Of a stretch of DNA of 64,000 nucleotides, positions 54,871-64,000 are shown piece after piece (the stretch's first letter is position 1; each line of letters starts with the position of its first letter). The position numbers and the translations under genes were made by a program. The notes below the pieces were generated by a model. The model did no database searches and was not told the origin of the DNA. It saw only the letters and a program-made list of their open reading frames with translations. The stretch comes from RAM1 sp041905405. GTDB lineage: Bacteria > Pseudomonadota > Gammaproteobacteria > Burkholderiales > Burkholderiaceae_C. The DNA is taken from NCBI GenBank assembly GCA_041905405.1, contig JAYRLC010000017.1, forward strand, positions 1 through 64,000. Direction: 5' to 3'.

Positions 54871-55791
54871 TTATGAACCGGGGTAGAACGGCTTTCCAAG
54901 CGAGGCGGGCATATTGACCCGTATCCACGCCGGGTTGCGCGAGATCAGCGCCAGTACCACGATGGTTGCAATGTAGGGCAGCATCGTGAGGAACTGGCTC
55001 GGTACTTCGACGCCGATGCCCTGCAGATGGAACTGCAGCATGGTTACACCCCCGAACAGGTACGCACCAAGCAACACGCGTGCCGGGCGCCAGGTGGCAA
55101 AGGTCGTGAGCGCCAGCGCGATCCAGCCCTTGCCGGCCACCATGCCCTCGACCCACAGCGGGGTGTAGATGACGGCGATGTAGGCCCCGGCCAGCCCGCA
55201 CAGCGCGCCGCCGGCCACCACGGCCGCCAGACGGATGCGGCGCACGGGGTAGCCCAGCGCATGCGCCGATTCGGGCGATTCGCCGACCGAACGCAGCACC
55301 AGCCCGGCGCGCGAGCGGTACAGGAACCAGATCAGCCCCGCGACCAGCAGCATGGCCACATACACCATGGGATGCTGACGGAACAGCGCCGGCCCCAGCA
55401 CCGGGATGTCGCCCAGCAGCGGGATGTGGAACTGCGGCCGCTCGGGCAGCTTTTCCTGCACATATTTGATGCCGGCAAACGCAGAGAAGCCCGCGCCGAA
55501 CAGGCTCAGCGCCAGCCCGGTCGCGTACTGGTTGGTGTTGAGCCAGATCACCAGCACGCCAAAGATGGCGGCCAGCAGCGCGCCCGCGCCCATGCCGGCC
55601 GCAAAGCCCATGAGGTCGCTGCCCGTGTGCACCACGGCGGCAAACCCCGCGATGGCCGAGCACAGCATCATGCCCTCGGCCCCCAGGTTGACGACGCCGG
55701 CTTTCTCGTTGATCAACAGGCCCAGGGCCGCGATGGCCAGCACGGTGCCGGCGTTCAATGTGGCGGCGAAGAGGAGGGCGTAGCTTTCCAT
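54871..55791 (-). CDS. ABC transporter permease, nucleoside/purine type (NupQ-like)
   Basis: A 306-residue inner-membrane permease of the BPD_transp_2 family with about eight helices. Family features are LAIAALGLLINEKAGVVNLG near residue 20, then EGMMLCSAIAGFAAVV and RSVGESPESAHALGYPVRRI, the coupling-helix region. It starts at an ATG overlapping the first permease's stop by one base. With its partner permease it forms the channel of the BMP-dependent ABC importer. Confidence 0.92.
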   Translation of the reverse strand: MESYALLFAATLNAGTVLAIAALGLLINEKAGVVNLGAEGMMLCSAIAGFAAVVHTGSDLMGFAAGMGAGALLAAIFGVLVIWLNTNQYATGLALSLFGAGFSAFAGIKYVQEKLPERPQFHIPLLGDIPVLGPALFRQHPMVYVAMLLVAGLIWFLYRSRAGLVLRSVGESPESAHALGYPVRRIRLAAVVAGGALCGLAGAYIAVIYTPLWVEGMVAGKGWIALALTTFATWRPARVLLGAYLFGGVTMLQFHLQGIGVEVPSQFLTMLPYIATIVVLALISRNPAWIRVNMPASLGKPFYPGS

Positions 55792-56873
55792 CAGTTGGCT
55801 CCCTTAAGGGCAGGCTGCGCGCCGGTGAAACGAATGCGGTAAGCAATGAGCGTGTCACACGCCAGCAGCGTGAACAGCAGCAGGCCCTGGAACACACCGG
55901 TCAGCGACTTGGGCAGGCCCAGGCGCGACTGCGCAAGCTCACCGCCGATGTAGAACATGCTCATGAGAATTGCCGAGAAGATCATGCCCACCGGGTGCAG
56001 CCGCCCGACAAACGCCACGATGATGGCCGCGAAGCCGTAGCCAGCTGGCACATACGGCGTGAGCTGGCCGATGGGGCCCGCTACCTCCAGCGCACCGGCC
56101 AGGCCGGCTGCGCCCCCGGACGTGAGCAGCGCGATCCACAGCGCCTTGCGCGACGAAAAGCCCGCGTAGCGCGCCGCCGCCGGGGCCAGCCCGCCGACCT
56201 GCTGCGCAAAACCTGCGCGGGTGCGGAACAGGAAGATCCACAGCGCCACCGCCCCGCCCAGCGCCAGCAGCAAGCCGATGCTCACGCGCGAGCCGCTCAT
56301 GAGCCGCGGAATCTGCGTGATGGACTCGAAGGTCTTGGTCTGGGGGAAGTTGTAGCCCGCCGGGTCCTTCCACGGGCCATACACCAGGTAGCTCAGCACC
56401 ATGTCGGCCACGTACACCAGCATCAGGCTGACCAGGATTTCACTGGCGTTGAACTTGTCGCGCAACAGCGCCGTGATGCCGGCCCACAGCATGCCGCCCA
56501 GCACACCCGCCAGCAGGATCGCGATGACGATCCAGCCGCCGGTCGTCTTGTCGGCCGTCAGCGCCACGCCGCCGGCAAACACCGCGCCGATCACGAACTG
56601 GCCTTCGGCGCCGATGTTCCACACGTTGGAGCGGAAGCACACGGCCAACCCCAGCGCGATGACGAGCAGCGGCGTCGCCTTGACCATCAGCTCGCCCAGC
56701 GCATACGGCGTCTTGATCGGCTCCCAGAAGAACACCTGCAGGCCGCGCACCGGGTCCTTGCCCAGGGCGGCAAACAGCGCAACACCGATGACGACGGTGA
56801 TGACCAGCGCCAGCAGCGGCGAGCCCATGGCCCAGGCCTGCGACGGCTGGGGACGGGGTTCAAGCTTGAGCAT
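55791..56873 (-). CDS. ABC transporter permease, nucleoside/purine type (NupP-like)
   Basis: A 360-residue permease with about ten helices, the longer of the pair. Characteristic segments are LVIALGLAVCFRSNVWNIGA and EGQFVIGAVFAGGVAL, and the coupling loop is GLAPAAARYAGFSSRKALW. ATG 56873 overlaps the ATPase gene by 14 bases. Gene order ATPase, long permease, short permease, BMP is the standard arrangement of BMP-type importers. Confidence 0.92.
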   Translation of the reverse strand: MLKLEPRPQPSQAWAMGSPLLALVITVVIGVALFAALGKDPVRGLQVFFWEPIKTPYALGELMVKATPLLVIALGLAVCFRSNVWNIGAEGQFVIGAVFAGGVALTADKTTGGWIVIAILLAGVLGGMLWAGITALLRDKFNASEILVSLMLVYVADMVLSYLVYGPWKDPAGYNFPQTKTFESITQIPRLMSGSRVSIGLLLALGGAVALWIFLFRTRAGFAQQVGGLAPAAARYAGFSSRKALWIALLTSGGAAGLAGALEVAGPIGQLTPYVPAGYGFAAIIVAFVGRLHPVGMIFSAILMSMFYIGGELAQSRLGLPKSLTGVFQGLLLFTLLACDTLIAYRIRFTGAQPALKGAN

Positions 56874-58374
56874 GGTGTTCCTCCCACAAGCCGCTCATCC
56901 ATTCACCGATCTGCGTCACCGTGGCGCGCGCGCGGTCGACCGACGGCGACAGGCGGCCCTTGGCAATCACGTGCAGCCGGTCGCTGATCTCGAACAGCTC
57001 GTCCAGTTCCTCGCTGACCACAAGCACCGCGCAACCCGCGTCGCGCAGCGCCAGGATCTCGCCGCGGATCTGCGCGGCCGCGCCCACGTCCACGCCCCAG
57101 GTGGGCTGCGACACGATCAGCAGCCGGGGTTTGGCGTCGATCTCGCGGCCCACGATGAACTTCTGCAGGTTGCCGCCCGACAGCGACTTGGCCGCCGCGT
57201 GGGGGCCGCCCGCCTTAACGTTGAAGCGGCGGATGATGTCCGCGGCCTGCGCCTGCAGCGCCTTGACATTGAGCCAGCCGCCCGCGCCCACGGCGTCGAT
57301 GCGCGTGAGCAGCAGGTTGTGCGCCAGGCCCAGCGTGGGCACGGCACCGCGGCCCAACCGTTCCTCGGGTACGAAATGCACGCCCAGGGCGCGGCGCGCA
57401 CCGGGCCCCATGCGCGCGGCGTCCTGGCCGAACACCTGGATCATGGACGCGTCGGCGCGCGTGTCCTCGCCCGACAGCGCATACAGCAGCTCCTTCTGGC
57501 CGTTGCCGGACACGCCGGCAATGCCCACCACCTCACCGGCGCGGACCTCAAGCGAGATGCCGTCCAGGTCCACGCCGAACTGGTCTTCACGTGCCAGCGA
57601 CAGGCCGTTCACGCGCAGCACGGTGTCGCCGGCCTGGCGCGCGTGGTGTTCCAGCGCCGGCGGCTCGGCGCCGATCATCAGGCGCGACAGCGACGCATTG
57701 GACTCGACCTGCGGGTTGCACACGCCCGTCACCTTGCCGCCGCGCAGCACCGTGCAGGCCGTGCACAGCTCGCGGATCTCGTGCAGCTTGTGGCTGATGT
57801 ACAGGATGCTGCAGCCTTCGGACGCGAGCTTCTTGAGCACGACGAACAGCTTTTCGACCGCCTGCGGCGTCAGCACCGACGTGGGCTCGTCCAGGATCAG
57901 CAGCTTGGGGTTGGTCAGCAGCGCGCGGATGATTTCCACGCGCTGCATCTCGCCCACGCTCAGCGTGTGCACAGGGCGCGACGGGTCGATGTCCAGGCCG
58001 TATTCGGCCGCCTTGGTGGTGATGCTGTGCGTGACCTGGTTGAGCGTGAGGCTCTTGTCCAGGCCCAGCCAGACATTTTCGGCCACGGTCAGCGTGTCGA
58101 ACAGGCTGAAGTGCTGGAACACCATGCTGATGCCCAAGGCACGCGCCTCCTGCGGGTTGCGGATGTGCACGGGCTGGCCGTTGAACATCACGCTGCCCTC
58201 GTCGGGCTTGACGCTGCCGTAGATGATTTTCATCAGCGTCGATTTGCCGGCGCCGTTTTCGCCCAGCACGGCGTGGGTCTCGCCGGGCTGCACGGTCAGC
58301 GACACATCACTGTTGGCGACCACCGCAGGGTATCGCTTGGTGATGTGCGCGAGCTGAAGTCGTGGGATGCTCAC
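56860..58374 (-). CDS. ABC transporter ATPase, fused double-domain, nucleoside/purine type
   Basis: A 504-residue ABC ATPase with two nucleotide-binding domains in one chain. Domain 1 has Walker A GENGAGKST, signature LSVGEMQRVEI and Walker B LLILDEPTSVL. Domain 2 has a degenerate Walker A (GVSGNGQKE), signature LSGGNLQKFIVGREI and a Walker B with Gln for Glu (LLIVSQPTWGVDVG), as usual in RbsA/YufO-like proteins. I chose the GTG at 58374 (MSIPRLQLAH), where the family N terminus begins; it has GAGAGAG upstream. First structural gene of the importer, 43 bases after the LysR stop. Confidence 0.92.
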   Translation of the reverse strand: MSIPRLQLAHITKRYPAVVANSDVSLTVQPGETHAVLGENGAGKSTLMKIIYGSVKPDEGSVMFNGQPVHIRNPQEARALGISMVFQHFSLFDTLTVAENVWLGLDKSLTLNQVTHSITTKAAEYGLDIDPSRPVHTLSVGEMQRVEIIRALLTNPKLLILDEPTSVLTPQAVEKLFVVLKKLASEGCSILYISHKLHEIRELCTACTVLRGGKVTGVCNPQVESNASLSRLMIGAEPPALEHHARQAGDTVLRVNGLSLAREDQFGVDLDGISLEVRAGEVVGIAGVSGNGQKELLYALSGEDTRADASMIQVFGQDAARMGPGARRALGVHFVPEERLGRGAVPTLGLAHNLLLTRIDAVGAGGWLNVKALQAQAADIIRRFNVKAGGPHAAAKSLSGGNLQKFIVGREIDAKPRLLIVSQPTWGVDVGAAAQIRGEILALRDAGCAVLVVSEELDELFEISDRLHVIAKGRLSPSVDRARATVTQIGEWMSGLWEEHHAQA

Positions 58375-58417
58375 TCGGGTTGTCTCTCTCTTTATGGTTT
58401 TCTCGGGCGGGGTGTCG

Positions 58418-59353
58418 TCAGTGTGTTTTTCGCAGCGCAGAGGCCACATTCTTTATCCGTTCACGCAACCATTTGGCCGACGCCGACGCGTGCGTCCGCT
58501 CGTGCCAGAGCTGGTAGTACATGAGCTGCGGAAAATCGACAGGGCATTCCAGGACCTTCACGGGCAGCTGCTGCGCGAAACGTTCGCAGTACTGCCGCCC
58601 GGTGGTCATCACCAGCAAGCTCGATGCCACCATGCCCGGGATCAACCCGAAATGCGGGCAGCGCGCCGTGATGTTGCGGGCCAGCCCCAGGCTGGCCAGG
58701 TGCTCGTCGATCACGCCGCGCGCGCCCGGATGGGTGGGCGTGGGGGCGATGTGCTCGGCGGCCAGCCAGTCCTGAACCGACCAGCCACGGCGCACGGCGG
58801 GGTGATCGGCCGCCACCAGGCAGGCCACCTCGTCGGCGAACAGGCGGCCCAGGTGCAGGTCCTCGGGCGGCTTGAGCCAGTTGCCCACCACCACGTCCAC
58901 GTCGCCCTGGGCGAGCTGCGCGTGGTAGTCCGACGCGGCGGACAGCGGGTGGATCTCGATATGGGTCAGCGGCGCCTGCTGCTTGATCTGCGCCACCAGC
59001 TGCGGCAGGAACAGCGGATCCAGGTAGTCGCTGGCGGCGACTCGAAAAGTGCCGGCGGACGTCTGCGGGTCGAAGCCGCGTACATCGGTGAACAGCGCCT
59101 CTGCGGCACGAAGGATGCTGGCACTGGGCTCGATCATGCGCAGCGCGGCGTCGGTGGGCACCATGCCGGAGCCCGAACGCACCAAAAGCGGGTCCCCCGC
59201 CAGGTCGCGCAGGCGCTTGAGCGCGGCGGACACAGCCGGTTGGTGCATGCCCAGGCGGATGGCGGCACGCGAGACGCTGCGTTCAGTCAACACGGTATGC
59301 AGGACCCTGATTAAGTGGAGGTCTATCTTGTCGAAAAGTGCTTGATCTCTCAT
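58418..59353 (-). CDS. LysR-family transcriptional regulator
   Basis: A 311-residue LysR regulator. The winged-helix domain (LHLIRVLHTVLTERSVSRAA then HQPAVSAALKRLRDL) is followed by a PBP2-type effector domain. ATG 59353 is used. It is divergent from xdhAB and lies on the same strand just ahead of the ABC importer, so it is well placed to control both. The inducer is unknown, plausibly a purine such as xanthine or urate. Confidence 0.9.
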   Translation of the reverse strand: MRDQALFDKIDLHLIRVLHTVLTERSVSRAAIRLGMHQPAVSAALKRLRDLAGDPLLVRSGSGMVPTDAALRMIEPSASILRAAEALFTDVRGFDPQTSAGTFRVAASDYLDPLFLPQLVAQIKQQAPLTHIEIHPLSAASDYHAQLAQGDVDVVVGNWLKPPEDLHLGRLFADEVACLVAADHPAVRRGWSVQDWLAAEHIAPTPTHPGARGVIDEHLASLGLARNITARCPHFGLIPGMVASSLLVMTTGRQYCERFAQQLPVKVLECPVDFPQLMYYQLWHERTHASASAKWLRERIKNVASALRKTH

Positions 59354-59373
59354 ACCCGGGCCTGCATCCTTGT

Positions 59374-59391
59374 CATATGGCAATGCTTATG
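59374..59391. promoter_or_regulatory. Inverted repeat in the lysR-xdhA intergenic region
   Basis: CATA and TATG are separated by 10 bases (59374-59391), inside the 107-base divergent spacer and nearer the LysR start. LysR proteins usually bind such short dyads between themselves and a divergent target. The match is small, so the call is tentative. Confidence 0.3.
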
Positions 59392-59460
59392 TCGTACCCG
59401 CAGGGCCGATCTACCCTCACGAGTCACACCCTGCCGGGTTCCACACACACCAAGAGCTAC

Positions 59461-60935
<1,475 letters not shown>

Positions 60936-60939
<4 letters not shown>

Positions 60940-63266
60940 ACGCGAGCGAAAAATTCCTGGCACAGGCCGCGCCGTCCCCGGCGCCCGCTGCCGGCGTGTC
61001 GCGCGCCCACGAAAGCGCGCGCGCCCAGGTGGCCGGCGCCGCGCCCTACATTGACGACATCCCAGAGATCAAGGGCACGCTGCATGCCGCGCCCATCATG
61101 AGCAACGTGGCCCACGGCACGCTGCGCGGGGTGGACGCCACGGCCGCGCTCGCCATGCCCGGCGTGCGCGGCATCGTGCTGGCCGGTGACATCCCCGGCG
61201 ACCCGATCCTGGCCGCGTTCGCGCACGACGAGCCGATCTTTGCGCGGGACACGGTGCAGCACATCGGCCAGGTCGTGGGCGTGATCGTGGCCGACACGGT
61301 CATGCAGGCGCGCCGCGCCGCGCGCAAGGTCAAGCTGGACATCGCGCCGCTGCCCGCGCTGCTGACACCGCGCGACGCCCACGCGGCCCAAAGCTACGTG
61401 CTGCCACCCGTGACCGTGCGCCGCGGCGACGCGCCCGGCGCCATGAAGGCGTCCGCCCACACCCTGAGCGGCCAGCTCGAAGTCGGTGGGCAGGAGCACT
61501 TCTACCTGGAAGGCCAGGTCGCCTATGCGCTGCCGCTGGAGCAGGGCCAGTGGTGGATCTACAGCAGCACGCAGCACCCCGGCGAGATCCAGCACTGGGT
61601 GGCGCACGCACTGCACATCCAGAACAACGCCGTCACCGTCGAATGCCGACGCATGGGCGGTGGCTTCGGCGGCAAGGAAACCCAGGCCGGCCACCTGGCC
61701 GTGTGGGCAGCGCTGGCGGCGAACAAGCTCAAGCGTCCCGTCAAGCTGCGGCTGGACCGTGACGACGACTTCATGATCACCGGCAAGCGACACCCGTTCG
61801 CGTACGACTACACGGTCGGGTTCGACGACACGGGCCTGGTCACAGCACTGCAGCTGACCATGCTGGCCAACTGCGGCTTCTCGGCCGACCTGTCGGGGCC
61901 GGTGGCCGACCGCGCGATCTTCCACGCCGACAACGCGTACTACCTGAGCGACGTGGAAATCACCTCGTACCGCTGCAAGACCCACGTGCAGAGCCACACC
62001 GCGTTCCGCGGCTTCGGCGGGCCGCAGGGCGTGATCGTGATCGAGGCGATCATGGGCGACATTGCGCGCAGGCTGGGCCTGGACCCGCTGGACGTGCGGC
62101 TGCGCAACCTGTATGGCGTGAATGAACGCAATGTCACGCATTACCAGATGAAGGTCGAGGACAACATCCTCGACCCGCTGATCACGAAGCTGGCCGACAC
62201 GTCGGGCTACCGTGCGCGGCGCCAGGCGATCGCGCAGTGGAACGATGCGAGCCCCGTCATCAAGCGCGGCATCGCGATCACGCCGGTCAAGTTCGGCATC
62301 AGCTTCACGGCCACGCTGTTCAACCAGGCCGGCGCGCTGGTGCACGTGTACACCGACGGCAGCGTGCAGGTGAACCACGGCGGCACCGAAATGGGCCAGG
62401 GCCTGAACACCAAGGTGGCGCAGATCGTGGCCGACGAGCTGGGCGTGCCGTTCGAGCGGGTGCGCTGCACCGCCGCCGACACCAGCAAGGTGCCCAACGC
62501 ATCGGCCACCGCCGCCAGCAGCGGCACCGACCTGAACGGCCGCGCCGCGCAGTTCGCCGCGCGCACCGTGCGCGACAACCTGGCCGCGTTCGTCAGCGGG
62601 CTGGACAGCTGTGGCGCGGGCGCGGTCACCTTCCGCGGCGGGCAGATCATCACACCCAAGACCACGCGCAGCTTCGAGCAGGTGGTGGGCATGGCGTATG
62701 CCAACCGAATCCAGCTGTGGAGCGACGGCTTCTACCGCACGCCCAAGATCCACTACGACAAAGTCACGCTCACGGGCCGCCCGTTTTACTACTTTGCCTA
62801 CGGCGCGGCCTGCACCGAGGTCGCCATCGACACACTGACCGGCGAGAGCCGCGTGCTGAAGGTGGACATCCTGCACGACGTGGGCACCAGCCTGAACCCG
62901 GCCATCGACATCGGCCAGATCGAAGGTGGCTTCATCCAGGGCATGGGCTGGCTTACGACCGAACAGCTCGTGTGGAACGACAAGGGCTACCTCGCCACCC
63001 ACGCGCCCAGCACCTACAAGATTCCCGCCACCGGCGACGTGCCGGCGCACTTCAATGTGGACCTGTGGCCCGAGCCCAACCGCGAGGACAACGTGGGCGG
63101 CAGCAAGGCCGTGGGCGAGCCGCCTTTCATGCTGGGCATCAGCGTGTGGGAGGCTTTGCGCGACGCGGTGGCAACCGGCGCTGCAGGGGGACAGACCGTG
63201 ACCATGAACGCACCTGCCACCGCCGAAGAGGTGCTCAGGGGCTGGAAGGCCATGCACGCGGCCTGA
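60936..63266 (+). CDS. xdhB: Xanthine dehydrogenase, molybdopterin-binding large subunit
   Basis: A 776-residue molybdenum subunit. Family motifs in order are GQVVGVIVADTVMQARRAA, the cofactor segment RRMGGGFGGKETQA, AFRGFGGPQG, and the catalytic Glu728 in VGEPPFMLGIS. The substrate-binding Arg of purine-type enzymes lies in the AFRGFGGP loop. It is coupled to xdhA by ATGA. The usual third gene xdhC, a molybdenum-cofactor insertion chaperone, does not follow in the window; the next gene is an esterase. Residues flanking the active site suggest xanthine-type rather than CO or aldehyde dehydrogenases. Confidence 0.95.
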
Positions 63267-63327
63267 CCCACCACGGCGTGCCGGATGACACGCCCGCCAG
63301 CGTGCCGGTGGTATGTTGCAGTGCAGC

Positions 63328-64000
63328 ATGCCACGAAAACGACTCACCTTTTTCCCGAAGCCACGCAAGCTCACCGGCCAGCGCCGGCTGCTGAAAGCCA
63401 CGCTGGCCCTGCAGTCTGCCTGGCTGCGTGCGGCTGCTGGCACGCCAGGTCGCGCGCCGGCCGCGCGGACCGCCCGGGCAGACACGCCCACGTTCCGCAC
63501 GGGCCATTTCCAGTTCGGGCCGGACCGCTATCGCTACCGCCTGTTCGTGCCCGAGCCGGTCACCGACCGGCCGCGGCCCGTCATCGTCATGCTGCATGGG
63601 TGCGAACAGGACGCAGCCGACTTTGCGCGCGGCACCGACATGAACGCCCTGGCCCGACGTCGCGGCGCGATCGTGGTCTACCCCGAGCAGTTGCGCAAGG
63701 TGAACCGCATGGGCTGCTGGAACTGGTTCGCTCCCGCCAACCAGCAGCGTCAGACCGGTGAAGCAGCCATGATCGCGGCGCTGGCGCTGCGGGTGGCGGC
63801 GCGTCACCAGGGGGACCGTTCGCGCATTTACGTGGCGGGGCTGTCAGCGGGTGGCGCGATGGCGGCGCTGACGGCCGATCTGCACCCCGACGTGTTCGCT
63901 GCGGCGGGCGTGCATTCGGGCCTGCCGCCCCATGCCGCGCGGGACCTGGGCGCCGCCGTGCGGGCCATGCGGCGCGGCGCGGCGCCGCATGCGCAGCCCC
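63328..64000 (+). CDS. PHB-depolymerase-type esterase, cut by the right edge
   Basis: The first 224 codons of a gene that runs off the window. The translation starts MPRKRLTFFPKPRKLTGQRR and, after a basic N-terminal region, enters an alpha/beta hydrolase fold with VIVMLHGCEQDAADFARGTD, GCWNWFAPANQQR and the nucleophile elbow GLSAGGAM (Ser). These are hallmarks of the extracellular-type PHB depolymerase esterases that hydrolyse short-chain polyhydroxyalkanoate or related esters. No signal peptide is evident at this start. It follows xdhB by 61 bases with no clear terminator. Confidence 0.82.
   Translation, partial: MPRKRLTFFPKPRKLTGQRRLLKATLALQSAWLRAAAGTPGRAPAARTARADTPTFRTGHFQFGPDRYRYRLFVPEPVTDRPRPVIVMLHGCEQDAADFARGTDMNALARRRGAIVVYPEQLRKVNRMGCWNWFAPANQQRQTGEAAMIAALALRVAARHQGDRSRIYVAGLSAGGAMAALTADLHPDVFAAAGVHSGLPPHAARDLGAAVRAMRRGAAPHAQP

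Overview
This is a GC-rich, densely coded chromosomal segment that looks like a betaproteobacterium of the order Burkholderiales, most likely the family Comamonadaceae. The family calls rest on remembered motifs and gene order, not on a search. Supporting signs are a single LolC/E-type permease next to lolD, the rpfE-recJ pair, TctAB, a DUF11-type secreted protein, a 'pimeloyl-CoA dehydrogenase'-like pair, and a G/C-run intergenic repeat placed directly behind stop codons in two places. I see no rRNA, tRNA, CRISPR array, insertion sequence or prophage. No gap between genes exceeds about 180 bases.

Layout. 0-4.4 kb: fatty-acid desaturase, rsmB, a DUF1653 protein, purN and yceH. 4.4-8.1 kb: two acyl-CoA dehydrogenases followed by a lipoprotein lipase. 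8.3-10.9 kb: a large secreted DUF11-repeat protein with less GC-biased codons. 10.9-16.1 kb: an HNH nuclease, then ribF, ileS and lspA. 16.1-29.7 kb: a phosphate transporter, an orphan response regulator, NUDIX and quinone oxidoreductase, two EamA exporters, an SDR without its usual catalytic pair, an M48 protease, a DUF3422 protein, tctBA and an orphan GspE-type ATPase. 29.7-33 kb: a tightly coupled minus-strand operon (tatD, DNA glycosylase, spermidine-synthase fold, SelA-like enzyme). 33-37.1 kb: S1C protease, MoxR ATPase, DUF58 and VWA proteins. 37.1-44.1 kb: katG, lolD, lolC/E, rpfE-like and recJ. 44.1-45.6 kb: two small unknown proteins and a ParE/RHH toxin-antitoxin pair.

45.6-63.3 kb is a purine-centred region. 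It holds a CMP/dCMP-type deaminase coupled to a degenerate intradiol-dioxygenase-like protein, guanine deaminase, two BMP-family (nucleoside/purine) binding proteins, an adenine-type deaminase coupled to a Rieske oxygenase, a full ABC transporter (ATPase and two permeases), a LysR regulator, and xanthine dehydrogenase XdhAB. Read together, purines or nucleosides enter by the BMP/ABC system. Guanine becomes xanthine through GuaD, adenine becomes hypoxanthine through the deaminase, and XdhAB (and perhaps the Rieske protein) oxidises hypoxanthine and xanthine towards urate. No xdhC, uricase or Rieske reductase lies in the window. The right edge cuts a PHB-depolymerase-type esterase.

The most noteworthy signals are the adenine deaminase-Rieske pair, an intrinsic terminator just upstream of the first BMP gene (possible attenuator), a palindrome on the start codon opposite the RHH antitoxin, tandem hairpins in the bmp-guaD gap, and the ligand-less dioxygenase-like protein.
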